From Siphonodentalium dalli (Eukaryota > Mollusca > Scaphopoda > Gadilida > Siphonodentaliidae), in assembly GCA_032622095.1 (NCBI GenBank), contig CP136068.1:51146443-51210442 (forward strand): 64,000 nt of DNA, read 5' to 3'. The notes under the pieces are model-generated. The model saw nothing but the letters and a program-made list of their open reading frames with translations, had not been told where the DNA came from and did no database searches. Of the stretch, positions 53,760-64,000 are shown in pieces. The translations under genes were made by a program, and so were the position numbers. Position 1 is the first letter of the stretch; each line of letters begins with the position of its first letter.

Positions 53760-54935
53760 TCTATATTTGCGAATGTCTGTCTGTCTGTGTTATATAGAAA
53801 TTCACGGGGGGGGGGGGCATCTAGATGACACAAAAGGGGTCTAACAGGGGTAACTTTTTACGATGAAGATAATGGTGCGGGTTAGAATTTTCTAAAATGA
53901 CGCCGTTGTTGTCAGGGACAGTAAAGGGGGAGGGGCAGCAAACAATTTTGTGGCCAATTTCCACCAAACTTATACATAATCATCTCCATGATACGAGAAT
54001 TATAATGGTGTGGTTTAAAGATGCCAAAAGTGGCGTCGTTCGAGTTGTTATGGGTGCACGGAAGGGAGAGGGGCACCAAAATTGAAAACAATATTTTAGC
54101 GCCCATTTCCACCAAATTGATAGACAATCTGCTGCATGATACAAGGAATCTAATCGTGTGATTTAAAAGCACTAAATTTAATACGATTTTTTAGTCGCCG
54201 ATTTCCACCAATTGTATATATAGTCATCTTCTAGTGGGTCTAATTGTGTGGTTTAAAGACGTTAAAGGTGGCGCCGCTTGAGTCAAGGTAGGGAAGGGAT
54301 GGTCACCAAAACTGATACAAAATATGTTTACTGGCAATTTCCACCAAATTCATACACGTTCTTCTCCAATGATACGAGGAATCAAATCGTGTGGACTAAA
54401 GACGTCTTATTTGGTGCCTATATTTGGGAATTTATGTATGTCTGTCTGTCAGTCTGTTTGTCTGTGTTCTAACTTCTATACAACTTCACGGGACCATCAG
54501 ATGGCACCAAAGGGATCTAACAGTGGTAACTTTTTACGAGGAAAATAATGGTGCGAGTTTAAATGGTCTAAAGAGACGCTGTCGTTGTCAAGAGCAGAAG
54601 GTGGGAGTAGCAATTACCAACAAACGTATACATAATCATCTCCATTATATCAGGAGTCTAATGGGCGTGGTTTAAATGTCAACAGTTAGAGTCACGAATG
54701 GGGATGGGAGGGCAAAAAAGCTGATACAAATATGTTAGCATTAATTTCCAGCACATTCATACACGTTTTTCTCCAATGATACGAGTCATCAAATCATCAG
54801 GGTTAAAGACGCGACATTTATTGCCGTTTGTATCAGGGATAGAGAGAGGAGGGACACCAACATCGATCAAAATGTTTTAGTCGCCGATATCCACTAAATG
54901 TATATATAGTCATCTCCATAATTAAAGAGTTGTTC
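53760..54935. repeat. Complex tandem array of about 130-bp units in a larger duplication
   Basis: Words TTTCCACCAAATT, ATGATACGAG and GTGTGGTTTAAAGAC recur at about 53957, 54105, 54202, 54336, 54615, 54745 and 54886. TGTCTGTCTG blocks at 53773 and 54441 mark a larger duplication of roughly 670 bp. Confidence 0.8.
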
Positions 54936-54939
54936 GCAT

Positions 54940-57140
54940 TCAAATTTCACAACATCGACAAATGGTGACCGAATTAAGTTACTGGAACAATATCTTTTCA
55001 AGTTTTACTCAACTGTCATATTTATATGGGGACGGGAATCAGGGCATTCTTATATTGAGCTAACAAAACGGATAGATCGATGAAACATTAAAAGTATAGT
55101 TATCATTCTATATACATATATTCTTGCAAAAATGAGGGCCCTTGAACCGTCAGAGGTTGGCATGTTAGAACGGTTCATTTATAACACAATTGATATTTCC
55201 ACCAAAAAAAAGATACAATTTGTCAAGAGCGGTGGAAATGTATAGAAGGTCTGTTCAAAAATAGTGGGCACAGTGTGCAGTCAAAAGAGTTTCTTCTGAG
55301 ATAAAGTCATCAGTAGCACAAGCATTTTCATGATCGTCCAATACTGGCACATGAAAAGGATACATGTGCCCGATACAGAGGATTTCTTTCATAGCCTAAC
55401 ATAAACAACTTAAAATTCTCGCTCTGTGTGGCACATGTAGCTGATATATTGCAACATTTCTTTTAAACTGGTAATAATTAGCAAGTATAGCACCATTAAC
55501 AGAGGAGCACCTGGTCATGTCTTTAAAACATCTGTATCTTGATAGAGATATGATAATCAGGTGTCCTCAAAATATTATACCAACCGACTAGATTGATATA
55601 TACATCTCTTTGTAAAACTCAATTGTCGTCTTTTATTTTTACGAACTTATGCGGCTATGTTTATGTTTTCATCCCAATAGAAATATTTAAATCAAAAACA
55701 AAACAAAACAAACAAACGTCAATCCAACCACGTCAACTATACGATTGAAAACCTCGATAACGTCTGAAGTACGAGCAGTTGTAAATAAATACTTATACTT
55801 ATTGGTGGGGCGAATTAATCACGAGAAACAAAATGACAATCACTCTGACAATGTGAGCCATTACTTACAACCCACATCCCCACCAAATATCCACAGTCGA
55901 GGGTTTTACATCACTTTAACCTGGGCAACGCCGGGTAACCCTGCTAGTAATATAATAAGCACGTTCAGAACCCGACCGAGTCTACAATTTATTATATAAT
56001 ATACTCCATGGTGTGCGTGGCGGAAAAATCGCGAAATGCACATGGCAAATCACGTGTCTTAATATTATATAGCAGGTAGTCTGATGGTATATAACCGTTA
56101 TATCTGGATGGATGAAACTACAAAATATAATTTATTTCCCATTACACCCGATACGACTGTATAGCATACACTATCTAGAAATAAATATGTTTAAGTTACT
56201 GGAACCGTGAGGCATCCTCTTATAGTCTGCAGTACGCTTAATATAATGGAAGTTTCTACATATATACTAAGTAGTTGGACGAACTTACTGCTGATACTGT
56301 CTGCAGAAATAGTTACACAGATCCTGGTATAATGTTAAGAATATATGTTATTTTCGTCTGTAATTGTGAAAAATATCACGATTGCCACGCAAAATGAAAA
56401 AGGTGTTATAATCATGCATGAATTTGAAACACCATTACTCGACCCATCTAAATTTCATTGCATTATGATATGACAGCAAAAAAGTTGTTTGAAAATAGCA
56501 ATTTGATACTGAATGTATGCGCGGATATCAGTGGGCGAAAAAATAATTTTAATGCAGCGAACGGCCGGCTAAGTTGCTGATTGGTAGACATTATCTGCTC
56601 ATATGTATTTGATTGACAGCTTAGGCAGAATATTTTTAGCAAACAGTTCTCTGTAACCCACACAGCAAGTGAATATGGCGTTATCACACAACTTCCCCGT
56701 CAAATAAAATGTGAGCTGAAGTTCGAATCTGGTTTTATTACAACAGCAACATATCTTTTTATAAAACCCGATTTCAAAAAGCTATTATGTTAATATATTT
56801 ACACACTAAGTGTTGTCATCACTAAATCCAGCATTCTGATTGGTCGGCGCCCACGTGGCTAGTTGCAGTTATTTCTCGGTGAATGCGTAACGCCTCATAA
56901 CACCAAGCTAATAACACCATCGATACGTCATTAGGTTTGGAAAGACGAACGCGTAATGCTTTGGGCGCATTTTGACTCGCGCAGGATTGACTTAATACAT
57001 CATCGGGTTTCAACATGAAGAGAAATTGTTCCTATTAACTTTTGCCAAGGGTGCTATTGGGTATTTTGGGCTGATCTTGTCACGATACACTTTTCGATTT
57101 AAATATATTTACAAAAGCGGCTTTTTCGCTAAATGTATAT
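54940..57140. other. Upstream stretch, no gene seen
   Basis: No astacin 5' exon recognised. A CTGGGCAACGCCGGGTAACC block at 55920 resembles sequence I have seen at ends of mobile elements in other animals; family not assigned. Confidence 0.35.
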
Positions 57141-57145
57141 AAATA

Positions 57146-57305
57146 TAAGGATTAACTGTCATGTGGACTATTTTTATGGAGATGTAACGGTGAGGTAAGT
57201 GGACATAACTTGTATGTAAAACCCTTCGGGTTTTACACAAGTTATGTCCACTTACCTCACCGTTACATCTCCATAAAAGCAGTCCACATGACAGTTAATC
57301 CTTAT
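57146..57305. mobile_element. Hairpin element, about 75-bp arms
   Basis: AAGGATTAACTGTCATGTGG ... and its inverse; the stem also contains GGTGAGGTAAGTGGACATAA. Loop AAACCCTTCGGGTTT. Nearly perfect, so recent or under conversion. Confidence 0.9.
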
Positions 57306-58304
57306 GTAATACAGATAAAACTGAAGATGGTGTATATTATTTGTCTATAAATGAATAATTTAAAGTGGTTTATTTCGATCGTAGTTCGCGGCAAAATCTC
57401 TTAGGTGGCCCTGGGTGGTCTGCAATTTTCCACTCTTTATGCTGCTAATATATAGAGTTATCCTTCTTGGTATGCTCCGAACGTTTTTGAATGTTAAAAT
57501 CCTCCCTGTCCAGAATATCAAACGTTCCCATGTATTGAACTGATTGAGTATGATTGATATGTACGTGCGTAGCCTTTGTGGAATCGTGAAATGATCTAGG
57601 TATGTGCATACTGATCTGTTACGTGTGGTAGAGCGTTATATCACAAAAAAAACTATTATATCATTAAACAAGCCAAGACATATTTCCTTATCTGTCACTG
57701 GTGATGAATAGGTGCGTTCAACATATAATAAATAATAATAAAAAATAATTTATGTTATATACCGTAAAAACACACATGAGCTCAAAAACGGTTTACAAAG
57801 TGCAATAAAATATGTACATACAAGTGATCTAAAATAATACATAACACGTAAGACCATCTGCATGTAAGTGCATGTTAACAGTTAAAAAAAATATTTGATA
57901 AAGGAAACAGTTTGTTGATGTGATAAAAAGATATAATTTAGTGAGGAAAACATTTTTGAAGAGGTGTGAAACAATATATATGAGGCGTGCGAGTTTTAAA
58001 AAGCTGAGCCATATGAAAGGGAATAAGTTAAGATCATATGGAATATTACTTGGCATCGCGCCAAAAACATGACTGCGCCATGTCTTTACATTGATTCCGG
58101 TAGATTAATACTATTTTCGGAAAGCCGAGCATGACACCAACACCAGATAGTGCAAAATGATTGCTTGTTCATTAAAGTTAAAATTGTTGTCCAACTGATG
58201 GAAATAGACAAAAATGCAAAGAGGCAACTTGGGGTCTATTAAGGATTTTGATCTGTAAAAAAGGCACATTTCTAGTTTTTGTCATGTGGATCTTCAACTC
58301 GTTA

Positions 58305-58395
58305 TGTTAGCATATAAGATTTTATGAAACTCGTTTGATAAATTTATCAAACTTATTTCACAAAAACTTATATCCCAAAATAACGAGTTGGAAAT
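58305..58395. repeat. Imperfect hairpin, AACTCGTTAT arms
   Basis: TTCAACTCGTTATGTT... and ...AATAACGAGTTGGAA with an inner GTTTGATAAATTTATCAAAC palindrome. Confidence 0.75.
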
Positions 58396-58445
58396 CCTCT
58401 ATATGATACGCAGAGTGCGCCAGTTATACTTCCTTTCTTACTGTG

Positions 58446-58994
58446 TCACCAGTTGGGTACCAGTCTGTTGTTTTCTGTATTTAGCGCTGGTTTTCCACTT
58501 GTGTTGACAACATAATCTGAGAACCAAATACACCATTGCGCGAGTATGAGGCCTATCGGTGAGCAGCGGAATTTGTATGTGCCAATCTGTGAATTGAATG
58601 ATGTGTGCTTACTGGAGTGGGCCTGTTGGAAACAAACCTTGAGATGGATCGAGCACAATACAATACCATAGTTGGGCTTCCGCTTAGTAAAGGAATTATT
58701 TAGTTCATTTAAATCGGAAACCGCGTACCGAAAATCCTCAGTTTGTTTGTTTAAAATCCGAAAATCGACACAAAAGCGGTATGAGGATAAACTTTGTTCC
58801 TTATTTGGGATATCCTTTTGTATTTGTGGTTTGTTACATTTAGAAACCAAAACTACAGGGTTATTGATTGGAATAGACTCGTTTGGCGATACGGGTACAA
58901 TGATAACTTGGCGAAGAAGCTCATCGAAATGATGGCGCAACACTTCACGTTCATCAGGCGGTAAGTAGTATGGGCGCTGATGTTTTGATCCCAC
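58446..58994 (-). pseudogene. Ty3-like reverse transcriptase fossil
   Basis: Frame of 182 codons. It reads DEREVLRHHFDELLRQVIIV, PINNPVVLVSK, then SYRFCVDFRILNKQT. These match the fingers region of LTR-retroelement reverse transcriptase (SP.SPVVLVKK...RFCVDYR.LN..T). Further on, SFNSQIGTYKFRCSPIGL matches F.T..G.Y.F...PFGL in degraded form. The YxDD active site is not in the frame, and the expected D in the 'S.IDL' strand is replaced (SIHLK). It is a decayed copy. Neighbouring gag- and protease-like frames on the same strand give the order gag, protease, reverse transcriptase. Confidence 0.8.
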
Positions 58995-59475
58995 ATCAGG
59001 TCACATGTGAATTTCCTGTTCAACAACATTGGTAAATCCTATATCAAGATTTTCTTGTTCATTTCTATGGTTATACAAACATGCCAAAAATTGTACTTGC
59101 TCTGTCTCATTCAGAACATCATATTTGTCTTAAAACTTTCATAATTGTCTGAATTATGTGATTCAACATAAGACATGTGACAACAGAACCCTGCAGTCTT
59201 TGATGGTGATGAATTAAATGGTATGAAAACCGAAACGTGGTTACAAATTTCAAACGAACCCAGGATAATGCCTTTGGACAGAATCTGATGTTTAGCACTA
59301 TCCCTTGGATTGAGAAGTCGGATAGGAAAACCCGATCTTTCGAGGTAACCAATCAATTTGCTACCAATACCCCCCAGAATGCCCTAAACAAATACTTTGC
59401 AAACCCCAAAATACAAACTCATTTGGCCGTGTTCCAGTGACCAAGCACTCAGAATTTAGTTCAAGCAATATTGAG

Positions 59476-59664
59476 TTACAGTTTGACGTTTGCATTCTGA
59501 GAAAGAGGTGTCATCTGGTTATCTCGCATATATTGAGTTCCCAAAATCAAAGGATGTGAACAACATTCAAGAATGTGCACTAAATAATCATGACATTTAC
59601 CAGCTTCATTTGAACGTACTTTAACATAAGCACAATCAAAACATCTTAATGCGGTGATTGTCAA
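59476..59664 (-). pseudogene. Retropepsin-like fragment of the Ty3-like fossil
   Basis: Frame ending in HILECCSHPLILGTQYMRDN. Retropepsins of this class close with '...ILG.DFL', and HPLILGTQYMRD fits it. It sits between the gag-like and reverse transcriptase frames. The catalytic DSG/DTG triad is not in this frame; the codons just upstream, in another frame, read '..LDSGSS..', so the gene appears frameshifted (forward positions about 59665-59690). Confidence 0.6.
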
Positions 59665-60395
59665 CTAAGAGCTGCCCGAATCGAGCATAAAGCGAACTAA
59701 TTCAAATTCAAGACAACCAAATCCCATATTCCTAGAAACACCAAGAACTGTCTTCAGTGAAAATCTACCCCATCATGCTTTCGCCACAATATGGAACAAT
59801 CTATAAAATAAAAAAAAAGAACACGCTATACACATCAGACAAGACATCTATTTAGGAAGAACTTGCATACAGACATGATAAAAAAACTATTCTGAAAATG
59901 TGAAATGTAAACATATTGGACGCCCGGACTGCACATACTAACAAATGCGGCAATCATGATATGTACATGTATTATGCGTTACATAACATATTGTAAATTA
60001 TCTCTACATGTGATTTTGCCTGTGACCGCACTCAATTGCCTCCCCGATGACCACACAAAACATCACCCATTTACCGATTGTTATGAACAAATCTGGCAAT
60101 GGTCCGGGTTGGTACCCATCAACTTAAATAATATCTGTAACAAACCCTTGATAATTATGTTCACAAGCAATGATTGTCTGTGTACTCACATGGAGATGAC
60201 CGCCCACATATAAGCCATATTCAAACATTCATTATAGAGATACCTATGCCAACGGGGGTGACATGAGGACAGCCTGGAAGGGTTATATCACCCCCGTGTA
60301 TATACGGTGTAATATACAAAATATTCCGTATGTATTGTTCATATGTTTGTGATATTCATGTATGTGTATTGTAAATAAACTTATCCTATCCTATC

Positions 60396-61299
60396 CTAGC
60401 ATATCCTAAAGCCATGACATATAAAGTCCCAATAAACACTTGATGGTACAACGGACCACATGCTGAAGGTGGTGATCGACCCATTGCCATCTTCTGAGTC
60501 TGGTCGTGGTACGCTTGTACAGTCTTGGTCACTAACTGTGCCATATCCACCTTCTATGCCTGGTCGTGGCGTTATTTCGCCGGGCCGTTGGAGTTTAAGC
60601 GCACACACATGAAAGTTCCGTGTCCATATTGTTGACTTAACAACAGACGTCTGGAGATTTTGGTCCACGCCCATCTCAATTATAATTGAATCGAACATGC
60701 GAACGACGGGGCATTGAAAGAATCGAAAATCTTGTGGGTTTGGGACGTTCGGTTCTGGTTGGTCCATTGCGCCCTGATCAAGTGAGATTTCAATATTGTC
60801 AAACCTATCACGCAGTTTATCAAACTGGGCATCAGCCGCAGCGCTACTTGGTGCCATAGTAGAATTATGTGATGCTGTAGACACCACATTTACTTTGGGA
60901 AAGACACTATCCTGGCGATAGCCATGTGCTTCACAGTCCCGCGCTAAATAGAATATTATATGCCTCTTTGGGAGTACTTGGTCTTCCCGCATGGATAAAA
61001 AAAGCTAGCTGCTGTGAAAGTCCACTGATGAATCGGTTCAACATGTAACTTGATGACTTGTTTAGACTTTTGAAAGAATAAAGGCATGGAATTCGCCCAC
61101 CGACTGTGTGGATAGGCACGATTTCAGATAACGTGATCGGATTGCTCAAACTATCATATTCATCTCGAAACATTGAAGCGACTGCGGACCAAGTCATTTT
61201 CATAAGCTGGGGTATACAGTTGAACCAAACTAAAGCTGGCCCTTTTAAATGTAGGTCAAGTGCGGCACCCATTCGACCTGATTGCCCTTGGGCAATCAC
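60396..61299 (-). pseudogene. Gag-like fragment of the Ty3-like fossil
   Basis: Two overlapping frames. The upstream one (61299-60931) reads GALDLHLKGPALVWFNCIPQ, then SWSAVASMFRDEYDSL-like text around 'MTWSAVASMFRDEY'. It matches retroelement gag (L.L.G.A..WF..L......W......F...F) and continues with FISGLSQQLAFFIHAGRP. The second frame (60992-60396) covers the linker with EAH, FDKLRDRFDNIEISLDQ and acidic stretches. A frameshift separates them. LTRs were not identified. Confidence 0.65.
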
Positions 61300-61699
61300 T
61301 TCACGGGCCCTTGTAACATAAACGATTGGAATTCATGCAAACATTCTTGTGCATCCTCATGCATATTACTAGAAAACTATAAATGGTTTCAGATGTTGTT
61401 CCCTTGAACTGGTTGTTGTATATACACTACACCACTTTGTTGTTTATGTTGACTAGTAAGCACAGCCCCTGTGTCGGACACGAAGGCTCCGAGAGGTCTA
61501 CTTTGTTGAGGGTTCATGTCAATGCTGTCCGGTGTCGCAGGATCAATAAAAAGATTGGGCAGATGTGGGTTAAACGGTGAGTTCATAATCATGGAAGACA
61601 CCACCAACAATATCGCACACAATGTTATGCAGTTCAACAAAAGCTTTAGATTCGCTATATGGGACAACGTGTATGTCATATACACTTGATTTCAAACAG

Positions 61700-62340
61700 A
61701 TGTTTCTTCATTAAACACAATTATTTCAATATTTACAATAATTCTCATTAAAAACGTGCTTAGTTTTTTTTCGCTTTCTCTCTAAGCGCACTCGTATCAG
61801 TCACATCACCTTCACCTCTCAGAACTCATGCCCATTCTCCGGCCAAAAATCCTGCAAGCCGTGCCGTGACGACTCCCATGACATGAGAAGCATCCCCGAA
61901 CAGTATCACGTTTAGTGTGCCATGACATGAGAAGCATCCCCGAACAGTATCACGTTTAGTGTGCCATTGATATGATTGTTCGTTGTAGTCTTTATTATGA
62001 CCGCGTTTTTGCTGAGTTATACTACATCGCGTAATAAAACATTCTGATCGGCACTACAACTCTGATCTCCTCCTGTTGGAACTACTCATCGGAGTGCTAA
62101 ATACCCGTTATTGAACTACTCATCGGAGTGCTAAATACCCGTTATTGAACTACTCATCGGAGTGCTAAATACCCGTTATTGTTGATAGCGACGTCATAAT
62201 TTAAAAGTCACAATTGAGTATTCACCTTAAGATACTGACCTGTGCTTTTAGTTAGGGTGATATTAATGTTATGATATTTAAAGGTAGACAATCTGATTCG
62301 ATCGCCATATCATCAGATTCCAACAAAACCAAGCAAGTTG
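61700..62340. other. No gene; two short tandem duplications
   Basis: A 44-bp unit (CATGACATGAGAAGCATCCC...) twice at 61876-61964, and a 34-bp unit (GAACTACTCATCGGAGTGCT...) three times at 62079-62180. Confidence 0.85.
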
Positions 62341-62346
62341 CAAGAC

Positions 62347-62643
62347 GTTTTAGTTATCAGAATCGATTAATTACCAACAAATAAAGCTAAGCACTGTCAG
62401 TTCAAATATGAAATTTTGCAAAACGTTTTGTTCAACGCAATTTGGTATCGAGAGTATGTTGGTCGACTCGTTGAATATTTTCTAGGCAGCCAAATATTCT
62501 AGGTAGTGACAAATAACAGATTTCAAACATCGATATCTGATTACTCTGCATGAGCTAACCTCGACTCGAATCAGATATTTTTTTTTACCACCGTAGCCAA
62601 AGAAATAGTAATTTAGGAGCGTTAATTCGGATTATGTATCTTT
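62347..62643 (+). repeat. Dispersed repeat D1, copy 2
   Basis: Same orientation as 1165-1556; shares TTAGTTATCAGAATCGATTA and AATTTAGGAGCGTTAATTCG. Confidence 0.7.
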
Positions 62644-62649
62644 ATACAT

Positions 62650-63235
62650 ATATTTTACTATATATAATAACATCCCCTACTCGGTCTACCACGTGTAAAT
62701 GTTTACGAACAATAGGGGATCTCGGAGTTTACAGCCACTCAAACACAGATCCCGTGACCAGGTTTCCAGTATGTTTACCCACTTAATATTTTAACACAAT
62801 GTGTGTCTGTTTACGCCACAATAAATTACTTTTGGACTCAAATTTCTTTTATTTGTTGGTCATTTGGAATTTAGATTATGGCCATTTATGGGATTAACCC
62901 TCTTGGGTGAAACTTTGGGTTGGCTTGGTAACATTGATCCACAAAACCTCACACCCTTTCATGTATGTTTTCTATAGTGTTCCAAAATTTGCTTCTTTGT
63001 GGTGTAAATACATAGACATTTCGTTAAAATCATATTTAACGAAATAACGGACATCTTAGAGTTATCTCTCATTTTGAAAACATAAACATTGGATTACGGG
63101 AGGGCTAATGTCATACTACGCCTCGGTGATATTTCAATTGAATGTGTGAACGCCTTGTGATAAGGATTTTGATAAAATGCTACATGACCCGATTCAACTC
63201 AAAAGCAGAGCTAACTGACTGAGCAGAGTTAACTT
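62650..63235. other. No feature seen
   Basis: No gene or repeat family recognised. Confidence 0.4.
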
Positions 63236-63239
63236 TTAA

Positions 63240-64000
63240 TAGTCCACAGGAGGACGTGGCTAGAGGGTCTCCGTTGGGGGTGTCCACTTTGAGGAATTCC
63301 AACTTCACACCCCCCCCCCCCCTTGAATCCGACCAAACACAAGTTTTGCATAATTCCATGTGCACCCCTTATCTCAGTGCTCAGGCCTAATAGCCTATAT
63401 ATTCATAAACCATGGCTCTATATACCGTTATGAGAACATTCAGATTTAGATAATTATTTGAACCTGAAAATTGCATAAATCCTAACATCTAGTGGTCCAA
63501 CTCCAGACAAATGCACACGGCTATTGACAAAATAGACCAGGACCACGGGCCGACCAGTGTTGTTCGGCAAGGTGTAAGAAAGTTTTGAAAACTAAACAAG
63601 AAAATCGCCAAATCCTAGCATCTAGACTGGTCTCAAGCTTTCCTAGTGTTGGAAATTTCAAACCTCATACTCTCCCTTAGGGGGGGATTCTCCAACTGAT
63701 GACCATTTCAGTCCACAATTTTGACCAAATGTAGTAAAATACTGCTTTCTTAAACTAATTAGCAGTTTGTGTTGGCCACGGGGGAGGGACAATGACACAC
63801 CCTGCCGACCATGGTTCGGCCCGGTGTTGAAGAATTTTGAAATCTGAACAAGAAAATCGCAAAATCCTAGCATCTAGATTAGCCTCAAGGGTTGGAAATT
63901 TACACCCCCACTTAGGTTGGAAACTTTCCAACTGATGACAATTCCAATGACAATGTTGACCAATGTAGAACAATATTGTTTTCTTAAATTAACTAGTAGT
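63240..64000. repeat. Dispersed repeat R1, both types in series
   Basis: 63250-63500 matches 48890-49225; 63640-64000 matches 47790-48290. Units beginning near 63544 and 63805 share GAAAATCGC.AAATCCTAGC, so R1 is itself partly tandem. A 14-C tract at about 63309. Continues past the window. Confidence 0.85.

Noticed and set aside
53897-54675. Several overlapping frames of 60-86 codons
   Set aside because: All lie in the complex tandem array and repeat one another.

Overview
The window is eukaryotic nuclear DNA: AT-rich, intron-rich and loaded with repeats, with exons of 64-290 bp separated by kilobase introns. The domains found (astacin, ApeC/apextrin C-terminal, CUB, kringle, ShKT, sushi and C-type lectin) together with a TTAGGG-type interstitial telomeric tract point to a marine invertebrate animal. 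Mollusc, amphioxus, echinoderm and hemichordate are all possible; I cannot decide between them from sequence alone.

One gene dominates. It runs on the minus strand across at least 3047-53494, about 50 kb, and its 5' end lies beyond the exons I can recognise. I reconstructed 20 coding exons from open frames, GT/AG borders and reading phase. In transcript order they encode: the C-terminal part of an astacin zinc metallopeptidase (53494-38105); a six-cysteine EGF-like module (36.6 kb); an ApeC domain on three exons (35.4-31.9 kb); a CUB domain on three exons (30.3-25.7 kb); the second half of a kringle (20.8 kb); a ShKT-like module (19.5 kb); a sushi/CCP domain (17.3 kb); a C-type lectin domain on two exons (16.0-14.0 kb); a canonical ShKT (12.4 kb); a second sushi (7.4 kb); and a C-terminal module I do not recognise (5.9-3.0 kb). 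The exons sum to 3144 nt, about 1048 residues. Phases agree at every junction except CUB to kringle, where the first kringle exon is missing. The module borders I can check are all phase 1, the classic signature of exon shuffling. The likely product is a secreted protease whose tail carries many carbohydrate-, glycan- and protein-binding modules. That reading suggests an immune, egg-coat, cuticle or feeding role, which is inference.

Most of the rest is mobile or tandemly repeated DNA. TTAA-flanked, piggyBac-like miniature elements occur at 602-823, 2602-2885, 4231-4643, 6296-6726, 13740-14032 and 27769-28944. A recurring double-hairpin module is carried by several of these and also by an element with unrelated termini at 52819-53281. 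Larger inverted-repeat elements lie at 9855-12017, 23357-24315, 38877-42465, 42617-47036, 49229-50648 and 51013-51852. Fossils of a Ty3-like retroelement (58.4-61.3 kb, minus) and of a LINE reverse transcriptase (37.3-37.9 kb, plus) are present. Minisatellites fill many introns (3.35-4.08, 27.0-29.7, 30.4-30.9, 31.2-31.9, 33.9-35.06 and 52.0-52.4 kb). One of them is made of copies of an exon's 3' end with its splice donor.

On the plus strand the only coding candidate of interest is a short SAM-like first exon at 12967-13074, inside an intron of the large gene. No tRNA, rRNA, CRISPR array or prokaryotic signal was seen.
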